A DNA stretch of 6,880 nucleotides, taken from positions 1 through 6,880 of the forward strand of contig JAQGNA010000629.1 of assembly GCA_028292075.1 (NCBI GenBank), read 5' to 3'. Shown one piece after another: positions 1 to 5,590 of this stretch. Source of the stretch: Rhodoferax sp. (lineage in GTDB: Bacteria > Pseudomonadota > Gammaproteobacteria > Burkholderiales > Burkholderiaceae). Every line of letters begins with the position of its first letter. Positions within the stretch are counted from its first letter, which is position 1. Position numbers and translations under genes: made by a program. The notes beneath the pieces were generated by a model. The model did not search any database. It saw nothing but the letters and a program-made list of their open reading frames with translations, and was not told the origin of the DNA.

Positions 1-834
1 CGCATCGCCAAGGCCGGACTTCGCATCCAGATCGGCCGCGATGTCGACGTGGTCAACCCCGAGGACGACTCCCGCTTCCGGCAGTACTGGGAGACCTACC
101 ACCGCCTCATGGGCCGGCGCGGCGTCAACCAGGACGCCGCGAAGGCGGCGGTGCGCCGCTCGAACACGACCATCGCCGCGCTCATGGTGAAGCTCGGCGA
201 TGCGGACGCCATGCTGTCCGGCCTGGTCGGGCGCTACGACGGCCATCTGCAGCACGTGCGCGACATCATCGGCCTGAAGAAGGGCGCCTTCGGCCTGGCC
301 GCGTTGAACGCGCTGATGCTGGAGAAGCACACGCTGTTCATCGCCGACACCTATGTGAACGAAGATCCCACGGCCGAGCAGCTGGCCAGCATCGCGGTGA
401 TGGCCGCCGAGGAAGTCAGCCGCTTCGGACTTCCGCCCAAGGTGGCGTTCCTGTCGCACTCGAACTACGGCAGCTCCGACCGCCCTTCCGCCCGCAAGAT
501 GCGGCTGGCCCGCGAGCTTTTCGCCCGCATGGCGCCAGACATCGAATCCGACGGTGAACTGCAGGGCGACGCCGCACTGTCCGAAGACGTGCGTCAACAG
601 GCGTTGATGGACACCACGCTGCACGGCGCGGCCAACGTGCTGATCTGCCCGAACCTCGACTCGGCGAACATCCTGTTCAACATGCTGAAGGTCACTGGCG
701 GCAAGGGCGTGACCGTCGGCCCGATCCTGCTCGGCGCGGCCGCCTCGGCGCACATCCTCACGCCATCGGCGACGGTGCGGCGGGTGGTGAACATGACCGC
801 GCTGGCGGTCGCGAACGCCTCGACCTTCCGGTAG
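1..834 (+). CDS. maeB: NADP-dependent malic enzyme, C-terminal phosphotransacetylase-like domain (5' truncated)
   Basis: The reading frame is open from the first base to a TAG at 832-834, giving 277 visible residues with no start in the window. The residues match the C-terminal phosphotransacetylase-like domain of large MaeB-type malic enzymes: NPEDDSRFRQYW near the edge, YDGHLQHVRDIIGLK, FLSHSNYGSS, and DTTLHGAANVLICPNLDSAN followed by GGKGVTVGPILLGAA near the end. These enzymes convert malate to pyruvate and CO2 with NADP reduction in the cytoplasm. In the family, the C-terminal domain is thought to be regulatory (acetyl-CoA response) rather than catalytic. Full-length members are about 760 residues, so roughly the first 480, including the malic enzyme catalytic domain, lie upstream. 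A stand-alone phosphate acetyltransferase is possible but less likely, given the MaeB-like sequence. The end is followed by hairpin-forming repeats, and the next gene has its own leader, so this is probably the end of a transcription unit. Confidence 0.88.
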   Translation, partial: RIAKAGLRIQIGRDVDVVNPEDDSRFRQYWETYHRLMGRRGVNQDAAKAAVRRSNTTIAALMVKLGDADAMLSGLVGRYDGHLQHVRDIIGLKKGAFGLAALNALMLEKHTLFIADTYVNEDPTAEQLASIAVMAAEEVSRFGLPPKVAFLSHSNYGSSDRPSARKMRLARELFARMAPDIESDGELQGDAALSEDVRQQALMDTTLHGAANVLICPNLDSANILFNMLKVTGGKGVTVGPILLGAAASAHILTPSATVRRVVNMTALAVANASTFR

Positions 835-864
835 GGCGGCACACCCCCAGGTTGGCTCACTTCG

Positions 865-944
865 TGTAGCCGCCCACCCCCTTGCAGGGGGCGACACCAG
901 CGGCCGGGCAGAGCCCGTTCCGCGGTGCCTCTGGAATGAGGCAC
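865..944. repeat. Intergenic hairpin repeat, possible terminator of the malic enzyme gene
   Basis: Two nested or adjacent hairpins are visible. The first has an outer stem GCCGC (869-873) with GCGGC (900-904) and an inner stem CCCCC (877-881) with GGGGG (887-891) around the loop TTGCA. The second is a perfect 7-bp stem, GTGCCTC (925-931) with GAGGCAC (938-944), and a 6-nt loop. Neither is followed by a T-run, so this is not a classical intrinsic terminator. From memory, the block resembles a dispersed intergenic repeat of Variovorax/Acidovorax-type genomes. That attribution is unverified. Confidence 0.5.
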
Positions 945-974
945 GCGCGCTATCGCGGGTAATCCGCTCCTGCT

Positions 975-1010
975 CCCTCTCCCGCACGCGGGAGAGGGTT
1001 GGGGTGAGGG
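975..1010. repeat. REP-like hairpin, CCCTCTCCCG / CGGGAGAGGG
   Basis: A perfect 10-bp stem runs from 975-984 to 989-998 with a 4-nt loop, followed by a G/T-rich tail TTGGGGTGAGGG (999-1010). This stem plus tail resembles a short palindromic repeat scattered between genes in many beta- and gammaproteobacteria. It may act as a transcript-end stabiliser or be a non-autonomous REP element. No transposase lies nearby in this window. Confidence 0.55.
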
Positions 1011-1098
1011 TCACCGCGGAGATGCCCGTCCCCACTTGTCATCCGCCTCGGACTTGGCTTCCGACTCAGGCATGTCCGCATGCAGCCGGGCACCGTTT

Positions 1099-1135
1099 TT
1101 GCTTATGCTTTGCTTATTGCAACGACGGAATCCCC
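1099..1135 (+). promoter_or_regulatory. Leader of the ABC cluster with an 11-bp-spaced TTGCTTAT direct repeat
   Basis: TTGCTTAT occurs at 1099-1106 and again at 1110-1117, so the two starts are 11 bp apart, about one helical turn. The patch is AT-rich compared with its surroundings and lies just before the binding-protein start at 1136. A weak ribosome site, GACGGAA (1124-1130), precedes the ATG by about 6 bases. No convincing -35/-10 pair can be placed, so the promoter call is tentative. The repeat could be an operator or chance. Confidence 0.3.
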
Positions 1136-2164
1136 ATGACCAAACGCCTGTTCCTGAAATCCGCCGCCGCCCTGCTCGCGGGGGCCGCTTTCATGCCCGC
1201 TTTCGCGCAGACCACACCGATCAAGTTCCAGCTGGACTGGCGTTTCGAAGGCCCGGCGGCGCTGTTCCTCACGCCGGCGGCCAAGGGCTATTTCAAGGAC
1301 GCCAAGCTGGACGTGGTCATCGACGCGGGCAACGGGTCGGGCGGCACGGTCACGCGGGTGGCGTCCGGCGCCTACGACATGGGCTTTGCCGACATGGCGG
1401 CGCTGATGGAGTTCCATGCCAACAACCCCGACGCGCCCAACAAGCCGGTGGCCGTCATGATGGTCTACAACGACACGCCGGCCTCGGTCATGGCGCTGAA
1501 GAAGTCGGGCATCAAGACGCCCGCCGACCTGAGCAACAGGAAGCTCGGCGCCCCGGTGTTCGACGCGGGGCGCCGTGCGTTTCCGATCTTCGCCAAGGCC
1601 AACAAGGTCACCGGCGTGCAGTGGACCGCGATGGACCCGCCCCTGCGCGAGACCATGCTGATCCGCGGTGACGTCGACGCCATCACCGGCTTCACGTTCA
1701 CCTCGCTGCTCAACCTGGAAGCGCGCGGCACCAAGGCCCAGGACGTCGTGGTGCTCCCTTATCCGGACTTCGGCGTCAAGCTGTACGGCAATGCCATCAT
1801 CGCCTCGCCCAGGCTGCTGAAGGAAAATCCGGCTGCCGTGAAGGCCTTTCTGCTGGCCTTCACCAAGGGCATGAAGGACGTGATCGCCAAACCCGCCGCC
1901 GCCATCGAAGACGTGAAGGCGCGCGACGGCATCATCAACGTCGCGATGGAAACCCGGCGCCTGAACATGGCCATCGACACCGTGATCAACACGGCCAACG
2001 CCCGCGCAGAAGGCTTCGGCCAGATCAACGGCCCGCGCATGACGCTGATGGCCTCGCAAGTGTCCGACGCCTTTGCCACCAAGACCCGCGTCAACGCCGA
2101 CGCGGTGTGGAACGGCTCCTTTCTGCCGACCACGGCGGAACTCAACATCCTTCCGAAGAAGTAG
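1136..2164 (+). CDS. ABC transporter periplasmic substrate-binding protein, NMT1/THI5-like family
   Basis: This 342-residue exported solute-binding protein belongs to an ABC importer. The ATG at 1136 was chosen over in-frame upstream codons because it opens directly onto a signal peptide: MTKR, a hydrophobic core LFLKSAAALLAGAAF, and a likely AFA|Q cleavage after residue 24. The mature start (FQLDWRFEGPAALFL, then GYFKDAKLDVVIDAGNGSGG and RVASGAYDMGFAD) carries the NMT1/THI5 pattern: an aromatic-rich opening, a Gly-rich loop, and an 'asGayDmGfaD' turn that lines the ligand site. Family ligands include hydroxymethylpyrimidine, sulfonates, nitrate and aromatic acids, so the fold alone does not give the substrate. 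It is followed 56 bp later by its ATPase and then the permease and a deaminase, which points towards a nitrogen heterocycle. That substrate class is an inference. Confidence 0.87.
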   Translation: MTKRLFLKSAAALLAGAAFMPAFAQTTPIKFQLDWRFEGPAALFLTPAAKGYFKDAKLDVVIDAGNGSGGTVTRVASGAYDMGFADMAALMEFHANNPDAPNKPVAVMMVYNDTPASVMALKKSGIKTPADLSNRKLGAPVFDAGRRAFPIFAKANKVTGVQWTAMDPPLRETMLIRGDVDAITGFTFTSLLNLEARGTKAQDVVVLPYPDFGVKLYGNAIIASPRLLKENPAAVKAFLLAFTKGMKDVIAKPAAAIEDVKARDGIINVAMETRRLNMAIDTVINTANARAEGFGQINGPRMTLMASQVSDAFATKTRVNADAVWNGSFLPTTAELNILPKK

Positions 2165-2220
2165 GCACACCCAGCTTGCGCATGGCGTATCGCGCCTGCG
2201 CGACGACGTCAATATCCAGA

Positions 2221-3051
2221 ATGACCAGCACTCCCCAAGCCCCCTTCGTGGAATTTCGCGACGTCTGGCTCGCCTACAACGACGATCTGCTGAAGCAGAA
2301 CCACTTCGCGGTCGAGGCCATCGATCTGCGGGTGATGCAGGGCGAGTTCATCGCCATCGTCGGGCCCTCTGGCTGCGGCAAGTCGACCTTCATGAAGCTC
2401 ACCACCGGGCTGAAGATGCCGTCGATGGGCAAGATCCTCATCGACGGACAGCCCGTCACCGGGCCTCTTAAGATTTCCGGCATGGCCTTTCAGGCGCCGT
2501 CGCTGCTGCCCTGGCGCACCACGGTGGACAACGTGTTGCTGCCATTGGAGATCGTCGAGCCCTACCGCTCCAACTTCAAGGCGAAGCGCAAGGAATACGA
2601 GGAACGTGCCCGCCGCCTGCTGCAGAAGGTGGGCCTCGGCGGCTACGAAGACAAGTTCCCCTGGCAGCTCTCGGGCGGGATGCAGCAGCGCGCGAGTATC
2701 TGCCGCGCGCTGATCCACGAGCCCAAGATGCTGCTGCTCGACGAGCCTTTCGGTGCGCTCGACGCTTTCACGCGGGAGGAGCTGTGGTGCATCCTGCGCG
2801 ACCTCTGGACCGAGCAGAAATTCAACGTGATCCTGGTCACCCACGACCTGCGCGAGAGCGTGTTCCTGGCCGACACGGTGTACGTGATGAGCAAGAGCCC
2901 GGGCCGCTTCGTCGTCAAGCGCGAGATCGACCTGCCGCGCCCGCGCGAACTCGAGCTCACCTACACCAAGGAATTCACCGACATCGTGCTCGAACTCCGC
3001 GGCCACATCGGAAGCATCCGGCGCACCAGCGGCGCCGCGGAGAAAAGCTGA
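2221..3051 (+). CDS. ABC transporter ATP-binding protein, nitrate/sulfonate/taurine-type (TauB/SsuB-like)
   Basis: This 276-residue cytoplasmic ATPase would power the importer. All motifs are intact: Walker A GPSGCGKST at residues 48-56, Q-loop Gln91 (AFQAPSLLPWRT), signature LSGGMQQR at 150-157, Walker B MLLLDEP at 170-176, D-loop GALD at 178-181 and the switch His208 in VTHDLRES. The 'LPWRT' after the Q-loop is typical of the TauB/SsuB/NrtD group that partners NMT1-type binding proteins. A Lys/Glu-rich insert (about 115-130, SNFKAKRKEYEERA) is longer than in simple TauB. The ATG at 2221 starts just before the first strand; an in-frame ATG at 2182 is possible. Neither has a clear Shine-Dalgarno sequence, so the start is the least certain part. 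The stop overlaps the permease ATG by one base, which indicates translational coupling. Confidence 0.9.
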   Translation: MTSTPQAPFVEFRDVWLAYNDDLLKQNHFAVEAIDLRVMQGEFIAIVGPSGCGKSTFMKLTTGLKMPSMGKILIDGQPVTGPLKISGMAFQAPSLLPWRTTVDNVLLPLEIVEPYRSNFKAKRKEYEERARRLLQKVGLGGYEDKFPWQLSGGMQQRASICRALIHEPKMLLLDEPFGALDAFTREELWCILRDLWTEQKFNVILVTHDLRESVFLADTVYVMSKSPGRFVVKREIDLPRPRELELTYTKEFTDIVLELRGHIGSIRRTSGAAEKS

Positions 3052-3818
3052 TGCACAAGAAAACCGTGGAAACCTGGTCACCGTGGATCCTGCTCGTGGC
3101 GGTACTGCTGCTGTGGCAAATCATCTGCTCGGCCTTCGACGTGTCGGAGTTCATCTTTCCCAGCCCCTGGCGCATCTGGACGCAGTTCCTCGAGTTCAAG
3201 CTGATCATCGCCGGCCATGCCTGGCGCACCTTCTGGGTGACGATGGTGGGCTTTGGCCTGGCCATCGTGGTGGGTGTGCTGCTGGGCTTCGTCATCGGCA
3301 GCTCGCGGCTCGCCTATGCCGCCGTGTACCCGCTGATGACGGCCTTCAACGCGCTGCCCAAGGCGGCCTTCGTGCCGATCCTGGTGGTGTGGTTCGGCAT
3401 CGGCGCCGGGCCGGCCATCCTGACGGCGTTCCTGATCTCGTTCTTCCCGATCATGGTGAACATCGCCACAGGCCTGGCCACGCTCGAGCCGGAGCTGGAA
3501 GACGTGTTGCGCGTGCTCGGCGCCAAGCGCTGGGACGTGCTCACCAAGGTCGGCCTGCCGCGCTCCATGCCGTACTTCTTCGGCTCCTTGAAGGTGGCGA
3601 TCACGCTGGCCTTCGTGGGCACCACGGTGAGCGAGATGACGGCCGCCAACGAAGGCATCGGCTACCTGCTGATCTCGGCCGGCTCGGCCATGCAGATGGG
3701 CCTGGCCTTCGCCGGGCTGGTGGTGGTGGGCGCCATGGCCATGGTGATGTACGAGTTGTTCAGCTTCATCGAAAAGCACACCACCGGCTGGGCGCACCGA
3801 GGTTCGCAAAATGGCTAG
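3051..3818 (+). CDS. ABC transporter permease, binding-protein-dependent (SsuC/TauC-like)
   Basis: This 255-residue integral inner-membrane subunit probably forms a homodimeric channel with the preceding ATPase. Hydrophobic segments are visible at about residues 11-28, 62-83, 88-115 (partly), 120-140, 180-198 and 212-240, giving the roughly six helices usual for the family. The EAA-type coupling loop that docks on the ATPase is at about 150-170 (EDVLRVLGAKRWDVLTKVGLP), with the conserved Gly and Leu-Pro. The start ATG shares its A with the TGA of the ATPase gene (TGATG), and GGAG (3039-3042) sits 8 bases upstream as a good ribosome site. Length and motif layout are normal for the BPD_transp_1 family. 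It confers no specificity that I can read. Confidence 0.9.
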   Translation: MHKKTVETWSPWILLVAVLLLWQIICSAFDVSEFIFPSPWRIWTQFLEFKLIIAGHAWRTFWVTMVGFGLAIVVGVLLGFVIGSSRLAYAAVYPLMTAFNALPKAAFVPILVVWFGIGAGPAILTAFLISFFPIMVNIATGLATLEPELEDVLRVLGAKRWDVLTKVGLPRSMPYFFGSLKVAITLAFVGTTVSEMTAANEGIGYLLISAGSAMQMGLAFAGLVVVGAMAMVMYELFSFIEKHTTGWAHRGSQNG

Positions 3819-3902
3819 CTGGCGCACTTGCCGCGGCACCGGCTTCAGCGCATCTCGAGGACACACGGTTGGCACGGGCCTGGCCCCGCGGCAGCAGTCC
3901 AC

Positions 3903-4421
3903 ATGGCGCGGAACATGACGCCGGACATGACGCCGGACATGACGCCGGAACAGGCCATCGGTCATCTGCGCCGGGCCAACGAAGTGGCGGCCCGTGCCAT
4001 GGCGCTCGGCCACCATCCGTTCGGCGCGATTCTCGTTGCGCCCGATGGCGAAACGGTGCTCGCGGAGCAGGGCAACGTGGACCAAGTGAACCATGCCGAA
4101 GCGGTGCTGGCACGCAACGCCGCCGCAGGCTTCGCGGCTGAATATCTCTGGGGCTGCACCCTGGTGACCACCGTCGAACCCTGCGCCATGTGCGCCGGCA
4201 CGCAGTATTGGGCGCACATCGGCCGGCTGGTGTACGGCATGACCGAAAGGCGCCTGCTCGCGCTCACGGGCAACCACCATGAAAATCCCACCATGGACCT
4301 GCCCTGCCGGACCGTCTTCGCGAGCGGCCAGAAGGCGGTGCAGGTGATCGGCCCGGTGACCGAAGTCGAGGCGGAGATCGCCGCACTGCACCAGGCGTTC
4401 TGGCGGCAAGCGCCAGGCTGA
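3903..4421 (+). CDS. Nucleoside/nucleobase deaminase of the cytidine deaminase superfamily
   Basis: This is a zinc hydrolase that replaces an exocyclic amine by oxygen on a base or nucleoside. Numbered from the ATG at 3903 (172 residues), it shows HPFGAILV at 38-45, the catalytic NHAE (zinc ligand His64, proton-shuttle Glu66) and VEPCAMC with zinc ligands Cys94 and Cys97. A distinctive C-terminal segment, NPTMDLPCRTVFASG, runs from about 128 to 142. The pattern is nearest to the GuaD/TadA-like group that includes guanine and isocytosine deaminases, and the exact substrate is not decidable here. ATGs at 3903, 3915, 3927 and 3939 all fit, because the N-terminus is a 12-bp tandem repeat (MTPD, MTPD, MTPE). 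The family core begins after the last one, so a 160-residue protein is equally plausible. A TTG at 3828 is unlikely because its extra residues look non-coding. It lies 84 bp after the permease on the same strand and probably acts on the imported compound. Confidence 0.85.
   Translation: MARNMTPDMTPDMTPEQAIGHLRRANEVAARAMALGHHPFGAILVAPDGETVLAEQGNVDQVNHAEAVLARNAAAGFAAEYLWGCTLVTTVEPCAMCAGTQYWAHIGRLVYGMTERRLLALTGNHHENPTMDLPCRTVFASGQKAVQVIGPVTEVEAEIAALHQAFWRQAPG
3915..3950 (+). repeat. 12-bp tandem repeat, three units, at the deaminase start
   Basis: ATGACGCCGGAC is present at 3915-3926 and 3927-3938, and a third copy with one change (final A) is at 3939-3950. Each unit carries an in-frame ATG and encodes MTPD/MTPE. 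Copy-number change would keep the frame and only move or multiply the possible start codons. Confidence 0.9.
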
Positions 4422-4457
4422 TTCGCTTGCTGCCGCTTCCTTGGTCAGGGCGGCAGC
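4403..4457. terminator. Overlapping inverted repeats between two converging genes, possible bidirectional terminator
   Basis: The deaminase and the MerR gene converge with only 23 bp between stops. GCTGCCGC (4429-4436) and GCGGCAGC (4450-4457) form a perfect 8-bp stem whose loop contains the MerR stop codon. A competing stem pairs GCGGC/AAGCG (4403-4412) with CGCTT/GCCGC (4424-4436), with a 3-nt bulge. Neither is followed by a T-run on its own strand, so efficiency as an intrinsic terminator is doubtful. Confidence 0.35.
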
Positions 4458-5590
4458 TTCAGCGCGTCATGGACAACCAGGCGGTCCAGCACGTCTTCGA
4501 AGATGGCCCTTGAACGGCCCGCCGCCTGGCCCAGGAGGGCATGCAGCGCAGCGTCCTGTGGTGTCGCGTGGTGGCATTCGGCGCTGTAGCCTTCGAACTG
4601 CGCCAGCAGTTGCAACACCTCGGCAAGGTGGCGTGGGCACTCGCAAACCACGCCGGACGGCAACAGCGCCAGCGCCTCCAGCGCCGCGTCGCTGTAGCGC
4701 CTGGCAGGCACCTTGCCGTCGGCCGCGGAGGGCTCGGGCATCGGGGGAACTCCGGTCGTGGGATGGGCGCCTGCCCCGCGCAAGCTGTCGAGCCAGTCGG
4801 CCAGCGCGGCGTCGGTCTGCGGCTCGCGCAGCATCAGCACGCCAGCCTCGGCACAGGCCCGGTTCACGGATGCCGACGCGAAGCGGTACAGCACGGCCAC
4901 TCGCTGCGCACCCAGGCGCTGCCGCGCGGTCTCAAGGCTGGTGACGGTATCGAGATGCAGACCTGGCGATTGCACGAGCAACAGTTCGGGGCCCGCGCCA
5001 GGGGAGACAGCGGTGGACGGTGGCGCCGGCAATGTGCCCGGCGGCGCATCCGACAACGCATCCGACAGCGCATCGTAGGCGCCCGCAATCACGAAGCGCG
5101 AAGCCACGCGCTTGCGCAAGGTGGCTTGTTGCAACCGCCGCCCCAGAGGCGCCCCCACCACCATCACCCGCCACGGCGAGGACCTGGAAGGACCCGCCCC
5201 CTCCAGCCCGGCTGCGGCAGCCGTGGCTGCCGTGGCGGAGGAAGCAGGTCCGTAAAGTGCTGAAGGTGCTGAAGGTGCTGAAGGTGATGAAGGTTCAGAA
5301 GCCGCAGGACCTGGCGGCGTGACGGCGTGGAGTTGCCGGAGTCGGGCCGTGTCGAGCCCGGCGGTGGTGCCAATGGCATGGCCGGCTTCACTGAGCTGGC
5401 GCAGCAGCGTGAGCCTTTCGACCTGCGCCGCCGAATACAGGCGATGCCCGCTGGGCATGGCAACCGGCGACACGACGCCGTACCGGCGCTCCCAGATGCG
5501 CAGCGTGGCCACCGGCATGCCGGCCATGCGGGCGGCGGCGCCACTGCGAAAACGTGGTTGGTCGACTTCGTCGGTTCGGTCTGTCGTCAT
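4445..5590 (-). CDS. MerR-family transcriptional regulator with degenerate B12-domain-like and Cys/His C-terminal regions
   Basis: This 381-residue DNA-binding regulator opens with a MerR winged helix at about 14-87 (FRSGAAARMAGMPVATLRIW, ERRY, SGHRLYS). The 'LRIWERRYG' form is that of the LitR/CarH and MlrA-like branch. A Pro/Ala/Ser linker (about 92-138) includes PSA repeats. Next comes an alpha/beta segment (about 140-267: WRVMVVGAPLG, ELLLVQSPG, RVAVLYRF, GVLMLREP) resembling a B12-binding or receiver-like Rossmann fold, but without the DxHxxG cobalamin motif. The last 85 residues are helical, with Cys316, Cys318, His321, Cys339, His340 and His341. The ATG at 5590 was chosen because the helix motif follows within 14 residues; the frame stays open far upstream but runs antisense to other genes. 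No Shine-Dalgarno sequence is evident. It is divergent from the HiPIP-photolyase operon, a layout recalling LitR beside photolyase, so it is the likely regulator of that operon and of itself. The signal sensed is unknown. Confidence 0.83.
   Translation of the reverse strand: MTTDRTDEVDQPRFRSGAAARMAGMPVATLRIWERRYGVVSPVAMPSGHRLYSAAQVERLTLLRQLSEAGHAIGTTAGLDTARLRQLHAVTPPGPAASEPSSPSAPSAPSALYGPASSATAATAAAAGLEGAGPSRSSPWRVMVVGAPLGRRLQQATLRKRVASRFVIAGAYDALSDALSDAPPGTLPAPPSTAVSPGAGPELLLVQSPGLHLDTVTSLETARQRLGAQRVAVLYRFASASVNRACAEAGVLMLREPQTDAALADWLDSLRGAGAHPTTGVPPMPEPSAADGKVPARRYSDAALEALALLPSGVVCECPRHLAEVLQLLAQFEGYSAECHHATPQDAALHALLGQAAGRSRAIFEDVLDRLVVHDALKLPP
5046..5073 (-). repeat. 12-bp tandem repeat in the MerR gene (ALSD units)
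   Basis: GCATCCGACAAC (5046-5057) and GCATCCGACAGC (5058-5069) are tandem, and GCAT begins a third partial copy at 5070. On the coding strand they give ALSD-ALSD at about residues 174-181, in a loop of the Rossmann-like segment. The surrounding residues (PPGTLPAPPSTAVSPGAGP) are low-complexity, which suggests a tolerant surface insertion. Confidence 0.75.
5257..5301 (-). repeat. 9-bp tandem repeat, five units, in the MerR linker
   Basis: GTGCTGAAG (plus-strand reading) occurs perfectly at 5257-5265, 5266-5274 and 5275-5283. Diverged copies follow: GTGATGAAG at 5284-5292 and GTTCAGAAG at 5293-5301. It encodes the PSA/PSS run of the linker (about residues 98-111) between the DNA-binding and sensory parts. 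The unit is a multiple of three, so slippage would change linker length without breaking the frame. Confidence 0.9.

Larger units (their letters stand above)
835..1135. other. 301-bp non-coding gap rich in inverted repeats
   Basis: There is no credible gene between the malic enzyme stop and the binding-protein start. The frame of the next gene is open further upstream, but its N-terminal residues there (Cys/His/Pro rich) do not look coding. The gap holds three hairpin-forming elements in its first 175 bp, then a stretch with little structure, and finally an AT-richer patch at about 1095-1120 that is the likely promoter area for the ABC cluster. No riboswitch of a type I know, including a TPP element (sometimes found before thiamin-type NMT1 transporters), is recognisable. 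Confidence 0.7.

Noticed and set aside
1004..1135. In-frame 5' extension of the binding-protein gene by 44 codons
   Set aside because: The extra residues would precede a complete signal peptide, and the stretch starts in a REP-like hairpin tail. The ATG at 1136 is the better start.
1011..1135. TPP or other riboswitch before the NMT1-type transporter
   Set aside because: I found no conserved riboswitch core sequence or matching stem arrangement in the leader.
1103..2212. A 369-codon minus-strand open frame opposite the binding protein
   Set aside because: The composition (Arg, Gly, His, Val) is typical of an antisense shadow, and the plus strand has a clear signal peptide and family match.
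2107..2220. In-frame 5' extension of the ATPase gene into the end of the binding-protein gene
   Set aside because: The extension overlaps coding sequence in another frame and adds nothing seen in the family.
3811..3918. Short open frame from an ATG overlapping the permease stop
   Set aside because: About 35 codons with no motif and no ribosome site; it ends inside the deaminase start region in a different frame.
3078..4409. A 443-codon minus-strand open frame opposite the permease and deaminase
   Set aside because: It is His/Arg/Gly-rich with no recognisable domain and mirrors two well-supported genes on the other strand.
5257..5301. CRISPR-like array
   Set aside because: The 9-bp units are directly abutting with no spacers and encode a Pro-Ser-Ala linker in frame; it is a coding microsatellite.
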